A DNA stretch of 64,000 bases from Euleptes europaea (lineage: Eukaryota; Chordata; Lepidosauria; Squamata; Sphaerodactylidae): NCBI RefSeq assembly GCF_029931775.1, contig NC_079316.1:62002064-62066063 (forward strand), in the 5' to 3' direction. The position numbers and the translations under genes are program-made. Below are positions 22,722 to 36,500 of this stretch, in pieces (the first letter of the stretch is position 1; every line of letters starts with the position of its first letter). The notes under the pieces were generated by a model that worked only from the letters and a program-made list of their open reading frames with translations, searched no databases and was not told the DNA's origin.

Positions 22722-23133
22722 TTATATGCATATAATATATACAGCCGAATCAGGAGAATGGCGCTCATGTGCTGCAGAATGAGAGATCTCTGCTGGACAA
22801 CTGAGCCTTCACCACCTCTTAGCAGCAACCTAATCAAGGGAATGGGGGGCCATGTTCTGCAGAATGAGCTGTCTCTTATGGGCAATTGAGACTCCCCCCA
22901 CCTCTTGCCACCACTCCTCTCTGCCTGCCACCAGGAGCACATACCCCCTTCACCCCCTACATCCAGCCCTGAAAGGAGTCATTGTCTTACATATATACAA
23001 ACTAGTGTGATTGAACCCAGTATCTATTATTCTGGCCACAGAATATAAAATGTCTACTTCTATAAGTTTTTTTTAATGAACTGCACCTGTCTTATGAGCC
23101 TTACAAATAAATAATTCTGTAAATAATTCTTTA

Positions 23134-23430
23134 GGAGCTCCGTGGCTCAGAGTGGTAAGCTGCAGTACTGCAGTCCAAGCTCTGCTCACAACCTGAGTTT
23201 GATCCTGATGGAAATTGGTTTCAGGTAGCAGGCTCAAGGTTGACTCAGCCTTCCATCCTTCTGAGGTCAGTCAAATGAGTACCCAGCTTGCTGAGGGTAA
23301 AGGGAAGATGACTGGGGAAGACACTGGCAAACCACCCCCTAAACAAAGTCTGCCTAGTAAATGTCGGGATGTGACGTCACCCAATGGGTCAGGAATGACC
23401 TGATGCTTGCACAGGGGACCTTTACCTTTT
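23134..23430 (+). repeat. Sauria-type SINE, full length
   Basis: The head is CTCCGTGGCTCAGAGTGGTA with a B-box region CCTGAGTTTGATCCTGATGG; the 3' tail is CACAGGGGACCTTTACCTTT, the end shared with BovB-mobilised Sauria SINEs. AAATAATTCTGTAAA-like flanks on both sides suggest a target duplication. Confidence 0.9.
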
Positions 23431-24513
23431 AAATAATTCTGTAAATTAATAAATGTAAGTTTTGCAATCTCAGTCATCCTCACTAATCTGCTATTTGCCA
23501 TATACATGTAAGCACCATACGATACCTGTATTTTTTTCAGCTGGGTAAATAGGAGCTTCATGGACTGAGATCCTGAAAGCAGAATGGAAAGAGTTAATGT
23601 CATGGTCATCACCGCCTGCCCCCCATGCCAAAATAGTGCCCTCCTGTTCTTTGCACTCTAAAAAAATAGAGAATGATGTATTCACTGATCTCCCATTGTC
23701 AGATCAAGTGAAACCGTTCTGGACCCTACACATTTCCCCTTACTTTCCCTTCTTGGTCAAGATTCATCTCCATTTTCTTACTTCACTCTTCAACCACATT
23801 TTCGTGTCTTATTCTAAACCTTACCAAAATATTCAGCTCTGTCCTGAAAAAAATCCAGTTTTGAAATCAGAATAAGCAGTGATGCAAACCTTTATATTCT
23901 GAGGATAGAATTTGAATTTCGTCAATACCAAATTATCACAGGGGTTGGGGGGTGAGATGAATTATAAGCAGCATTTTATACCCCTTTTTTCTCTTCCTTT
24001 AAAAATACATTTTAATATAATATTATTTTGATGTGCTATGTGATTCTGATTGAATCTTATATAAATTCCTGGAATGTTCTGAATTTTACTGCCTTGTTCA
24101 AAACAATTAACAATTACTCTGGGGAAGGAGCAAAACAGAAGTAAAATACCAGCGATTAATGTTATTTATTACTTGCATTGTTTCAGATAGCTTTCTTTCT
24201 TCAGAGGGTTATTCAAGCATAGTCAACTTTTATGTCAATACTTAGATAACCTAGTTAATGAACACTGAGAAAACAATCATCCTTTATTATCTAATAAATC
24301 ATTGCTAGGTTACAGTTTCTGTTTATAGAGCAGAAGAGCGGGAAAGGGAAGAGTTCATAATTTTCTGCTGGTCTTGTAAGAAAAGGATGTGTTATTGCTT
24401 ACGGAAAAGGCATGGAAGTATTATTAAATATGAATTATAGCAGTAAACTAGGTAACAGCTATAAGCATGAATCAAAACTGCCTTTAATGTGTGCCTTTTT
24501 GTTCATTTACCAG
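23431..24513. other. Upstream region of PLEKHS1, nothing recognised
   Basis: Non-coding. The promoter and any 5' UTR exon of PLEKHS1 could lie here or further upstream; no TATA box or CpG island stands out. Confidence 0.4.
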
Positions 24514-24530
24514 GCTAAGAAACCAGCCCA

Positions 24531-24564
24531 ATGGATTTCAAGTATACAAGAAGAACTAGCATGG
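24531..24564 (+). CDS. PLEKHS1: PLEKHS1 first coding exon, 11 codons
   Basis: The ATG at 24531 gives MDFKYTRRTSM plus one base, followed by GTACAA as donor. A CAG acceptor at 24511-24513 would start the exon. The single leftover base joins GA of the next exon to make Gly, giving TRRTSMGNCSNEDVCK, which aligns with the human QYRKGFPEENVYK. The exon is short and the donor is not a strong consensus, so this is a reasoned choice. Confidence 0.66.
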
Positions 24565-27500
24565 GTACAAAACTGAATTGAATGAGATCTGGCAAATAGA
24601 AAAGCATAACTATTTTATACCATTTTTATGTTGGCTGTTTATCAACCTTCTAGATCCCAATCAACTGGGTTCTGAGAAGAATTGTTAAGGGAGGCGTAGA
24701 CAGAAAACAGGAGATTTCCCTTCCCCCGGCTATAGGGCAACACTGCAAGATAGCTGAGATTTGGGGCTAGATGAGTAGATTCATCCACCACAAAACTGAG
24801 CAGTCTAGGATTGTAGCATAACTCCCCCCACTCACGCTTCTTGGATGTTTACTGCTTGCTTCCACTGCACATTTTATCAAGTGGTCCAAGTAATTATTGG
24901 ATTGTTCACACTGCACATCTAGACTCATTCCCCCATATCTATGCACTGCCTAATTTACAGTTTCTCCCACATTTATGAAATAAACCTACCACAGGCCTAG
25001 TCCTTGATGCTTTCGTGTTGGACCAGCCTCATTATAAATGGCCAAAGTATCTTTAATTACATTAAGAAGGTGAATGTCTTGTAGCTAGGGTCACCAGCTC
25101 TGCATTGGGAAATACCTGGAGATTTTGGGGGTGGAGCCTGAGGTGGGCGGGATTTGGGGAGGGGAGGGACCTCAGCGGCGTTTAATGTCATAGAGTCCAC
25201 CTTCCAAAGCAGCCATTTTCTTCATGTGAACTGATCTCTGTCACCTGGAGGTTGGCAACCCTATTTGTAGCCTTGTATTGGATGTCATCTTTCACGGACT
25301 TGGCTACAAAGAATGGAAAGCCGCTGCTTAGTTAGGAGTGGTGTCCTGCAGAAGTAGCTCCCTCTTATAACTCTCATCAATTTCTCTTTGTCAGGAAACT
25401 GCAGTAATGAAGATGTCTGCAAGCACAGTTTCTTCACCAAATCCCCACCTCTCTCTCTTTTCTACAATCAGGTACATTTAGCACAGTGATAGCTATACTG
25501 CTACAATAGCATTATAATGGACTGTTTATCTCCAGTGTGTGAGTTTGACAAGAAGGCAAACCAAACTGCTTTCTTTCTTCAGAGTTCCTGGAAAAGGAGA
25601 CATTTTGTTCTTTTCAAGTCCAGCGATGGTTATCTCCTTAAGTATTCTAAAGGACCGCACAAAAAGGGCTGTATTGAAATCAACAAGTAAGTATCTGAAC
25701 CAAGTATTCTTGTGACACAGTCACTGACCTTTCACATATCTCCTTGATAGGGTTGCCACCCTCCAGGTACTAGCTGGAGATCTCCCGCTATGGCCACTTT
25801 GGAAATTGGACTCAATGGTATTGAAGTCCCTCCCCTCCCCAGACCAAACCATCCTTAGGCCCCACCCCAAAAATCTCCAGGTATTTCCCAACCCAGATCT
25901 GGCAACCCTACTCCTTGAAAAGGGTTTTTTTAAGTTGCATTCTAGAGTCCTTTGATCAGTTAGACCAGGGATCCCCAACATTGTGCCTATGGGTGACATG
26001 GTACCCACTGACATCTTTCCTGGCACCCTCCAAGTATTTTTAGAGGATGAGTGGGATAGTGTTGCCAGGTGGGTGATATTGGCGGGCAATTGCTCGCCAA
26101 TCCACCCAGCTTCTCCAAACCCGGGGCTGTGTGTGTGTGTGGGCACACGCATGTGATGACAGCACTTCCGGTTTTACTCCCGGAAGCGCCGCATTTCTAC
26201 ATTCTGCTCAAGAACCTAAATGGGGAAAGGGGAAATATAATTCCTTAGGAGGGGGTGGTGGCATGTGTTCCAACTGATTTGGCAGTTACCAATGAGAGAT
26301 GGCTTTGAAATTTATGGTAGGTTTTGGATAGGGCCAACCTAGCTGGAAATCTCCTGCTATTACAACTGATCTCCATCCGATAGAGATCAGTTCACCTGGA
26401 GAAAATGGCCGCTTTGGCAATTGAACTCTATGGCATTGAAGTCCCTCCCCTCCCCAAACCCCACCCTCCTCAGGTTCCACCCCAAAAACCTCCCACCAGT
26501 GGCGAAGAGGGACTTGGCAACCCTAGTTTTGGAGCATAAATATAAAGATATAAAAGCTATACACCTAGGGTTGCCAGCTCTGGATTGGGAAAGATCTGGA
26601 GATTTTGGGGCTGGAGCCTGAGGAGGGGAGGGTTTGGAGAGGGGAGGGACTTCAGTGCATATAATCCAATTGCCAAAGCAACCATTTTCTCCAGAGGAAC
26701 TGATCTCTGTCGCCTGGAGATCAGTTGTAATAGTGGGAGATCTCCAGTCACCACCTGGAGGTTGGCAACGCTATATACGCCCCTTGATTTCCAGACAAAT
26801 TTGTTTCATGCACCTAAGTGCACCTGATCTGCCAACTGGCTGGGAATGGTCCTTTGCTCCCAAAAGCAAAAAAAAAGAAAAAAAAGAATATGGCATAATG
26901 TGGTAGATGAGGCTGGCCATGATTGGTGGTGCTCAGTTGGTAGTGCAAGGACAGGCACTAAAATGCACTATTAATGCTGTGTCTGTGAAAACAGCTATAG
27001 GAGGCTCCTAGTTGTATTATGGCTACAAGATGGGAAGAAAGGAAGTTTAACCCTTTCCTCAGTGCCACTTCCTGACCTCAATCTCACCCCCAGCTGCTAT
27101 TTGTCCCAATATGGTGTCTCTGTGTTGTTCTCCCTGCCCAGTAGAAGTTTATTGAAACTGGAAAAATGGCACCGGTCCTTGTGAGGAAGGGAGGGGGATT
27201 TAAACAAAGTACTATTTTGTTAATAATTGTTATAATTGTTCGAGGGGCACAGTTTCAATTTTGAAACCAATTGGAAATGGAAGGTTTAAAGCAGGGGTGT
27301 TGAACTAAAGTGTTACAAGGGCGGACATGACATAAATGTCACTTGGTCGGGCCGGGCCATGCCTCGCCAGCCCAGATTGACCAGTACGGAGGTCACTGCA
27401 TCAGCTGGTTGATGGGCCAGATACGAGCTCTTAAGGAGCCAGATCCAACCCTTGACACCCCTGCTTTAAAGCCCTTCTCTGCCCGCATAGCTCCTTGCAG

Positions 27501-30500
27501 TCCCAATACTAATACAGGCTAAATGCAGTGGTAATTTGCATTCATTCATTCATTCATTCATTTAACATTGTCTATGCCATTTTTTCTCTCCAAAGCTGCT
27601 TACAGGAATTTCCAAAACAATCAATGTAAATAACATCATTTAATTAAGAAAACATATTCTGGGCAAGTCCTGATTCACTGGACAGGCTATGATAGCCCCT
27701 AGGCCATGAGCTACATGCTTTGAATGAAGAGCCAAGAGCCCTTTGGCTGGTCTCTCTAGCCATTTCCAGGGTTAAGTACTTGCAAGCAGAAGAGAAAACA
27801 AACTCAGTTGGTACTCAGCTGTCCAGAAAAATCTTCCCAACTTCCTCCTGTCCGTTAACAAATGGAGATCTGTGATCTGTATCACATCTGGTTTAACCCT
27901 TAGACAAAGAGTATCCTCATTTGTAAGAATATTTTTAAATGGTACAGAAATTGTCCACTACCTTTCATAACACTGATTATGTACACATAGTATGTACATC
28001 TTTCACGTGTTCATGTGACAGGAATTCAGAAATAGAAATCGGTATAGGGGACAGTGAGAAAATGACAGCTGTGAAGAGGATGTTTAAATGCCAGCAGTCA
28101 GAAGTGATGACCATCAAAACAGAGGAGAGGACTTACTACCTTATTGGAAAAGATAGGTAAGTGTGCCTCTCTCTTCAAGGACACAGCAATAGTTTTCTGA
28201 CTTGCAGGTGTAAAGCAAGAACTAAAATAAAATGTTTTCTTGTTCAAGCATCCCTAGATTTGGTCATAGATGCTTTTCTATACATCAAGAAAATGTCTCA
28301 AGTTTTCACACATTTAAGACAGACAAAAGGCCTATTCTTTCACCATTCTGTGGATATTTACTTGTTCAAAGCTGACTTGTACTTATATAGGCAATGTATT
28401 CTAGCCTCTCCCTAGGCCTTCCCCTTTGCTTGGGCTCTGGGTATGGCTCCTCTGGACGGTTTCGGGACATCTTGTATACCTTACATGCACTCATGCACGC
28501 TCTTTTTTCACAGCGTATTGCCATGCCAAAGAAACCACAGTGATGCTTACAAACAAGTAATGATAATCCTGCTCAGCAACTTTTCTGAATGTTCTGCTCT
28601 CCTCAGGAAACTTCTTGGTCTCAATGGAGACACTGGCGATGAAGCAAAACAAGTGTGCCCTCAACAAAAAAGAAAATCAAGCATCCATTTGTTAATCATG
28701 CATGACATTTTCCATGATTTCGAGCGGCATGCCAATTTCTTTAGTAGTTACTTAACTTTTCAGCGCTGTCTGGTTTCAATAAGAACCTGAATAGCTTTCA
28801 ACTTTTTGCCTCTGTTTTTGTTGGGCCATTTCCGGAGAGGTTTTCTCAAGCAAAGAGGACATCTTTATTTTTCTGCCTATAATGTGGGATTGCATTTTGG
28901 GCAGGAAAATGAAGATCTCTGTGGAAAGGTTTGCTGCCACCACCAGAAATTAACCAGTGAGGATATAATTACATATTAGGAGAAACAAGAGGTGCCCCCC
29001 AAAAAAACAGCAGCCCTGCATCAGGTTTCCCCCCTCAATCTCTCCTTCTGCAGCATTCAGTAAAACTTATGTCCTGATGTCATTACAAATAGTACCTATG
29101 CTTTCCATCACTGGCTGGCTCAAGTAAGGGGCAGGAAATACACAAGTATGATAAGAGGAAACAGGCAAGCTTTTTACTAGACAGACACTACGAAAGGGGA
29201 GAATTGTTGGTTTGGGTGGCAGCCAATTTTCTGCCAATGCGTAGTTTTATTCCTGTGTATCAGGAAGAGAAAGGATTTAAATGGTGTATAGATGATCCTC
29301 TCTGTCAAGCAATTGCTCAGTCATAATTAGGGTTGCCAACCTCCAGGTAGTTCCAGGAGATCTCCTGCTATTACAACTGATCTCCAGGGGACAGAGATCA
29401 GTTCCCCTGGAGAAAATGGCTGCTTTGGCAATTGGACTCTATGGCATTAAAGTCCCTCCCCTCCCCAAACCCTGCCCTCCTCAGGCACCACCACCAAAAT
29501 CTCCAAGTATTTCCCAACCCAGAGCTGGCAACCCTAGTCATAATTAATAAGATTAGAGCCTTGGTACAGAATAGAAGGACTTACTGTGAAGGGGGAAAGC
29601 CTGTCTGCCTTTTTAAGAAGCAGAAGATTCTTATCTGAATGGTGGTAAAAGGCAGGGAGTGGTAACAAAGAGAGCAGATTACAGATGGAGGTCTCCAGGC
29701 TGAAATCTATGTAGAGGGAGCAACGTAGACCTGGTGTCCTTCCAGAATTACAACAAATCACCAGCCTACAGAGATCAGCTCTGTAAAGTCAGAATAGGTG
29801 CATCCCTGGTTACATGGTGATCCATTAATGGATTGGAATTTTCAGATCTTCTTCAGACACAGGCCCACAGTGTTGGGTGTGTTCATGTATAGTTCTTTTT
29901 GAAGGCCTTTGATTATTTTAAAGTGGGAAGCGATGTTCTGCATTAAAAAAAAATACAGTTTGACAAACTTCACAGACGTTCACAATTCCGATCCTAAAAT
30001 TTGCTTAAAAATATTACCTCAAATTCCAGCAAGGAAATCGAGGAATGGGCTAACTTCCTATTTGCGGCCTGCAATGAAAACGAGACGAACGTAAACGAAT
30101 GGCAAACTCAGGTAACATTTTTAATGATTCACAGTAGTAATGAGCAATATTATCACTTCATAAAGAAAAGGTTATTTCCCCCCACAAGTGATTCTTGAAT
30201 ATAAATCTAAATTTTCTAAAAATCACTGTTTCCCCCCTCTTCACTTGTGACCCCCAAATATATGTTGGGGCTCAAGGGTGCTTTTGAATGTCATGTATGA
30301 AAAAGGTCCTATTCTTGGCAGAAGCAGGATGAAAGGCAAAGAAAAAGGGATAGCTAAACAGAAGCCATTGTGGGCCATGAGAGTCCTTGTACAAACATCT
30401 ATTTATAAGCAAGAAAGTTGTGTAAAGTAAAGGGCAATGCTGTCAATGAACACCGCAAATGGGATATATTATTTCGCCTTTTTAACAGGAGGGGGTAGAT

Positions 30501-33500
30501 TGCAGAACCAGTAACTGAACTAGTAACATAACATATAACATAACATATGTAACATAACATATAAGAAGTCACTGAGTCCCAGCTGCCATTTTTCAATCAG
30601 TGCCAGAAAACTAACTACTACAGTAGGTAGAATTATCATCAAATGTTGCCTAATTTAAAATTTTAAGGATTTGGAGGCACCAGCTCAGGCAAAATATCTG
30701 AGAATTTAGGAGGGAGTCAAAAACCTTTCCCATAAGCCAAGCAAATTTTCTTAGGTGGCTTCTGTACATTGCAAGTAATGGGCTTGGAATTCTTTCTCCG
30801 CTTTTTGGAAACTGAAGGCCAAATGCAAGTCACATTGAAGGTCTGTGACTGGATCCCCTTGTGGGTGGTTGATCCTCAAAAAGCAGCCACAGATGGAGTC
30901 TAAAAGAGATCAAGGCTTCAGTGCTGGAAAAGGTTTTGGTTTGTTTTTTTAATTAGCCTGGTAGCGTTTTCTCAATCAAAATTGCCCCTTCCCTAGGCTG
31001 CTTTTAGTTCTGGTGGGGAAAGCTACCAGACCCAGTACGAGTACCCATCTTTTCCCCCATCAGAGTCAAAACCAGTCCATGGGATTAGTTTAAATGATGG
31101 AAACAGCACAGAGGAAAAATTACAGCTCTACTCCCCGGTGCTTTGGCTCAGATCCATACCCCCCCATGGCTGTTTTTCAAGGCTGAGTTACACATCGAGG
31201 AATTTAGTCATGGATCCCCAGTGTTATCTGTAGTTTTGCTCTAAGGCTGCTGCTGCTGCATCTGTTTCCTTTGTAACTACAAAGCCTTTTATTGTAGCAA
31301 ATAATTCAATATTTGAACCATGTGAAACGATCCTAAAATGGCTTTGTTGCTCCTTATTAGGACCAGACACTCATCCAGCTGAGACCTAGAAACCGTTCCC
31401 AGTCTTCACCCAGTCTTTATCCCAGTGACTACTGGGCTGATACTGGCAAGGAGGATCTACATGAGGGCAATGAATATGAAGTAAGGGTGTTAAATTGTTT
31501 TTTAAAAAATTTTCCCCCACGATCCATGTCTTCTTGACGTGTGTGTTAAGTGTCGTCAAGTCGCTTCCGACTCATGGCGACCCTTTGAATCAATGTCCTC
31601 CAAAACGTCCTATCTTTAACAGCCTTGCTCAGGTCTTGCATCCGTAACACTCTTCTTCAACACCCCATTTCAAAGGAATCTACTTTCTTCCTATCAGTTT
31701 TCTTCATTGTCCAGATTTCACACCCATACATAGTAATAGGGAATGCGATGGCATGAAGTAGAGCTAGTTAAATGGTTCATAGAAATACTGGCCCATCTGT
31801 GCATCAGCGCTGCTTCCCAACCCCCGTCGTCTGGGCATATAACCCAATGTGCTGCAAGCAGAGAACGGATGCAATGCAGCATGGTCTGCAAGTAGGGTTT
31901 CCAGGTCGCATCAGCCAGCTCAGGAGCAGGGAACACTCGCGATCCCAGCTCCATCTCCACCCAAAATACCTCCCACCACAGGAGAGGGGGACTTGGCAAC
32001 CTTACCTGAAAAGCTGTGGTTGCAATTATCCAGCTAAAAGAGGGCATACCCAAGAGAGTTAAGGATACTAACCAGCTTGCCCTGGAAGAAATTTCTGCAG
32101 CCCCTGAGCTTGAGCACATCCCACCCATCCTAAGCATAGAGGAGATTCTCAGTTGCTGTTGGCCCCCAGAGTCAGGGGTACACAAAACTGAGATCATAAA
32201 TGGGGACAGTACCTGTTCAACTGTTACTAAAATACCAAACCATATAAATGGAAGCTGCATTATGAATGAAATACCAAACTTTACAATCAGAAGCAACAGC
32301 TCTGCAGCTCTGTATCGTTCTTCTCACTGTGGGGACTTCCAAGGTTGAATTTTCAGAGATCTTGAGGAGAAACATTCGACTAAGGATGTTCCCTATTCAG
32401 CTGAAATAATCTCACTTATACTTCTGAATCCCCGTAAATATGTTATTTCTAGTGGTAACATATGTTTTACACTAGGGAAGTGATGTTGGAAATATATTTA
32501 TTAAGTAAGATCTCATTCAAACAGAACTAATCAGCAGAAACTTTCCAGTTTTTCTAGTATCTGTCGAACTGGTTTTACCATAAATCAGGAAGGGCAGTGA
32601 AGGAAAGGAGTGACTCAGCAGTTATGCACCTGATAAGTATACAACACCCAGAACAGGTAGCCCATCTTTCCACCAAAAAGGATTTTCCTTGTTGCTTTTT
32701 CTATAAAGGTAAAGGTAGTCCCCTGTGCAAGCACCACGTCATTACTGACCCGCGGGGTGACGTCACAGCCTGATGTTTACTAGGCAGACTCTGTTTACAG
32801 GGTGGTTTGCCATTGTCTTCCCCAGTCGTCTACACTTTACCCTCAGCAAGCTGGGTACTCATTTTACCGACCTCAGAAGGATGGAAGGCTTGAGCCGGCT
32901 ACCTGAAACCGACTTCTGTCGGGATCGAACTCAGTCATGAGCAGAGCTTTTGACTGCAGTACTGCAGCTCACCACTCTGCACCACGGGGCTCTCTTGCTT
33001 TTTCTACACACAGTATACCTTCTCTCAATCATTGCACCATCCGCAGATAGGATTGCTGAGTCAGGTGTGTGTGGGGGGGAATAGTGGAAGAGGCCCACTC
33101 TGCTCCTCTAGCAGTAGGCACAGTATTGCCCTGCAGGTACAGGGTGGTGGGCAGGGAGGTTGAAGGCAGAGGCTTAAGACTGTTCCCATAAGCAAAGAGC
33201 AAGTATCCATACACCCACATGTAAGAGAAAGAAGAGACATTACTAATGAAAAAAAGCTCAAATCATCTCTCTGTCGTGGAGGAGCTGCTGATTCAGGATC
33301 TGAGACAAGTCTGTGAGGGGTCACCTTGGAGTCCAATTCAGGGCCCCTGTGGCAGTACTCTGGCATAACTGCCCCCCCCCAGCAGAGGCTGGTGCCATCC
33401 AAAACACCCTCACCTATGCAACGTACATCTCCAGTGTGATGGCAAATGCTGGCTTCCCCTTGGTAGCTGCTCCAAAGGGCTGTGCTCCTTCAAGGGATTA

Positions 33501-36500
33501 CGTTCAAGAATTGTGTGGTTACTCACTGTGGTAAGACTCTGCTCCCCCCCCAAAAAGCTTCCTGTTTAAAGGGTAGCTTGGCAAATGAATGTGTTGTCAG
33601 CCCATTGCAGAGGAAAAAGCTTGAGCCCCCTCCACCAGCAGCCCTCCCAGACCAGACCCCATGCACCAGTCCCTTTTGTGCAGGACAGTCCTTGGTGGCA
33701 GGGTTCTGTGGCTCCTTCCATCCCCACTGGACTGCCACACTGCTGGGATTGGATGCTTGAGACAGCATTGCTGGGGCAGTTCCCAGCCACTAATGGAGAA
33801 AAAGGGGGGAAGATATTGGGGGAACGGACCCCTGCTTATCTGTCAGTGTGTGGCTGCCCCTTTAGGTCCTGCCTCCAGGGATGGGGTACTTGTTAGGGTT
33901 CAGAACTGGGAGAGGTCAGCCACAGAGTGTGGACTTGCTCTTCAGACAGAAAATGACCAGTCAGCGATTGTAATGAATCATCTTGAAAAAGAGCCATACG
34001 GTGACTATGATTGTTTTGTTTTAATTTCTTGGTGTTCAGGAAATTTCTGCAGACAAAAAAAGGCCATGTTCAGATCCTAGCCCTCAACCACCCCATGAAG
34101 GAAGCCCTCCTTATGAGTCACTAAGAAAATTATGTCAGGTGGGTGTAGAAGTTAGGGCTGGATAAATTGTTTGGATTATTAGCAACACTCACCGCTTCAC
34201 TCTTACATCTCATCTAATTTATACCAGTTATTTTTTCCCACTGGGTTGTGTCCTAAAAACAGTCCACATCTCACTCTGGTAGTTGCTCATAAGAATTCTT
34301 TTTTGTGATTGTTCTTGTGGAGAAGGAACTACAAAGAAATACTGTATCTGTGGTTAAGTTTCTGTTCTCTGCAATAAAAATACGGGCCGAGATAACATCC
34401 GGTGTGTAATTTACTCAGATTCCAACCCCTAAACTGTTGGCTACATTCGTATGAATGATGCATGATGAAATTCTATGTAGATAATTAATTTTATTATAGT
34501 GTTTTTCTGTGTGTGTTTTCTGCTTCTGATTGCCTGTCGGCCATAATAAAGACTGACTGACTCATGGGGAAGGAAGGAACTGCTGCTTTTGTTTGTAAAA
34601 AGAAAATGGGTCTTGGACATTATGAAGCTTCTCAAAGTATATTAAGCAAGATATAAGCATATTCTGAAAACTTTATTATAGATATGCCTACCAAGTAATC
34701 ACGATATATGTGAAGAACAGAGAAAAGGAAAGCCTGGAAAAGAGGAGAAGGAGGAAGACAGTGAGCAGCCATATTATGCTACTCCAAAAAGTGTTCTGGC
34801 TGAGGTAAGCCACATGGCACGGCTTCCCCATTCTAGTCTGATTATTGTCTTCATTTAACTGACTCAGTTTAACCCTACTTTTCCATCTACACTTGAAATC
34901 CTTCAGCTAGCTAGCAATCAATTAAAAACAGTAAAATTGCACAAAACATAAAATGAAATACTAACACTACTGGAACAGCAGTCCAAAACAAAACAGTTGA
35001 TACTGCACATGGTCAGACACCGGGGTACTCTAGATATGTGCCCTTGTGAATATGTTTTAATTCCTTGAATGACACTCATATTCACAAACTGGACACAAGT
35101 CGTCTTGTTTGGGGGCTTCCTAGAGGCACCCGGTTGGCCACTGTGTGAACAGACTGCTGGACTTGATGGACCTTGGTCTGATCCAGCAGGGCTTTTCTTA
35201 TGTTCTTACGGACTCTTAGAGGTGCAGGCTCTCATTTTACAAACAGAAGCAAAACAATTGCTCCCTATTATTATTACGGTATATGCTTCTCCAAACCCAA
35301 TAATCGAATCACGGCAATTAAAGCAATGGTCCATATGCCAGCAATAAAGGTTTTTTTACAGTCCCTTAGCTCAAGAATTCCTTGTCTTGATTTAGTTCCA
35401 CAACAGCCCTTTGCAGTAATTGAGACGAGGGACAGTGACTTTTTCAAAGCTCCAAAATCCTTCATGGCTGGTTAGCTCCTTTATATTCAAATCCAATAAT
35501 TCATTCCATTCAGCTTTTACCAGGATTTGTACAAACAGCATAACCAAGAACTTGATAATTAGTAAACAATAAAGGCATTTGATGAATAGAATCTTTGCTT
35601 TGCTGAGATGTATTTTATTCATTTATAATTGTCTTAATGTATACACATGAGCTCAGTAACATGATTCTCCTCAGATGTCCAGTTTAACAAAGCTATTATA
35701 TAATGTAATTTATATATTTATATGCATAAGTATATACGTTGTATATGGTTTTGCTTTCATAGCTGGATCATGTTATTGCTGAATGCAGCAATCAGGTAGA
35801 GAACCTGAGTCCAGATAACAGAGATGATGGCCAAATTGGACTTTACATGTCCATGAAGAACCAGTAAGTATCCCAACATGGTCTGTTTTGCTCCCACATT
35901 ATCCTAGAGTACATCCTTATGGATTTGTTCTAGGGATGTGAACTTTAATAAATCATATTAATTTCACTTCCAGATTTCCAGGGGTGGCGGGTGGGGACAA
36001 CGACTGGTTCTGTTAGTCCACATTTTCAGTAGAGTCCTTACCATTTTGGGATTCTGATTTGGGGGTTGTTAGGTTGGGGTTTGTGTTTTTTTGGATTCTA
36101 GAATTTCAGGCCCATTTTTTTTATTCTCCCCCCCCCCCCCACAAGGCAGCAGGACAGGGAAGGGAGTAAAGGAGGGAGGATGCTAGCCTTCACTGACAGC
36201 TGTTAAACGTCAGTGTCTCTCTTCCCTTTAAATTTTCAAGGGCCATTTTGTTCTATTGGCGTAGGCCTGGCCTCTGGAATTCAGAGGCCAGGTCTTCCAA
36301 TGGAACATAATAGCTATTTAAAATTTAAAAGAAAAAGAGAATCTGACTAACAGTTGCTTGCTGAAGCCAGCTTCCTCTCTCTTCCTCCCTGCTCCTGCCC
36401 ATCCCTGAAATCCAAAACACTTCCAAAATTCCAGAAGATAAATTTCATTACATGCAGAATTTTAGGACTGTTTGGATTATTTCCGATATCCTTGAGCTGA

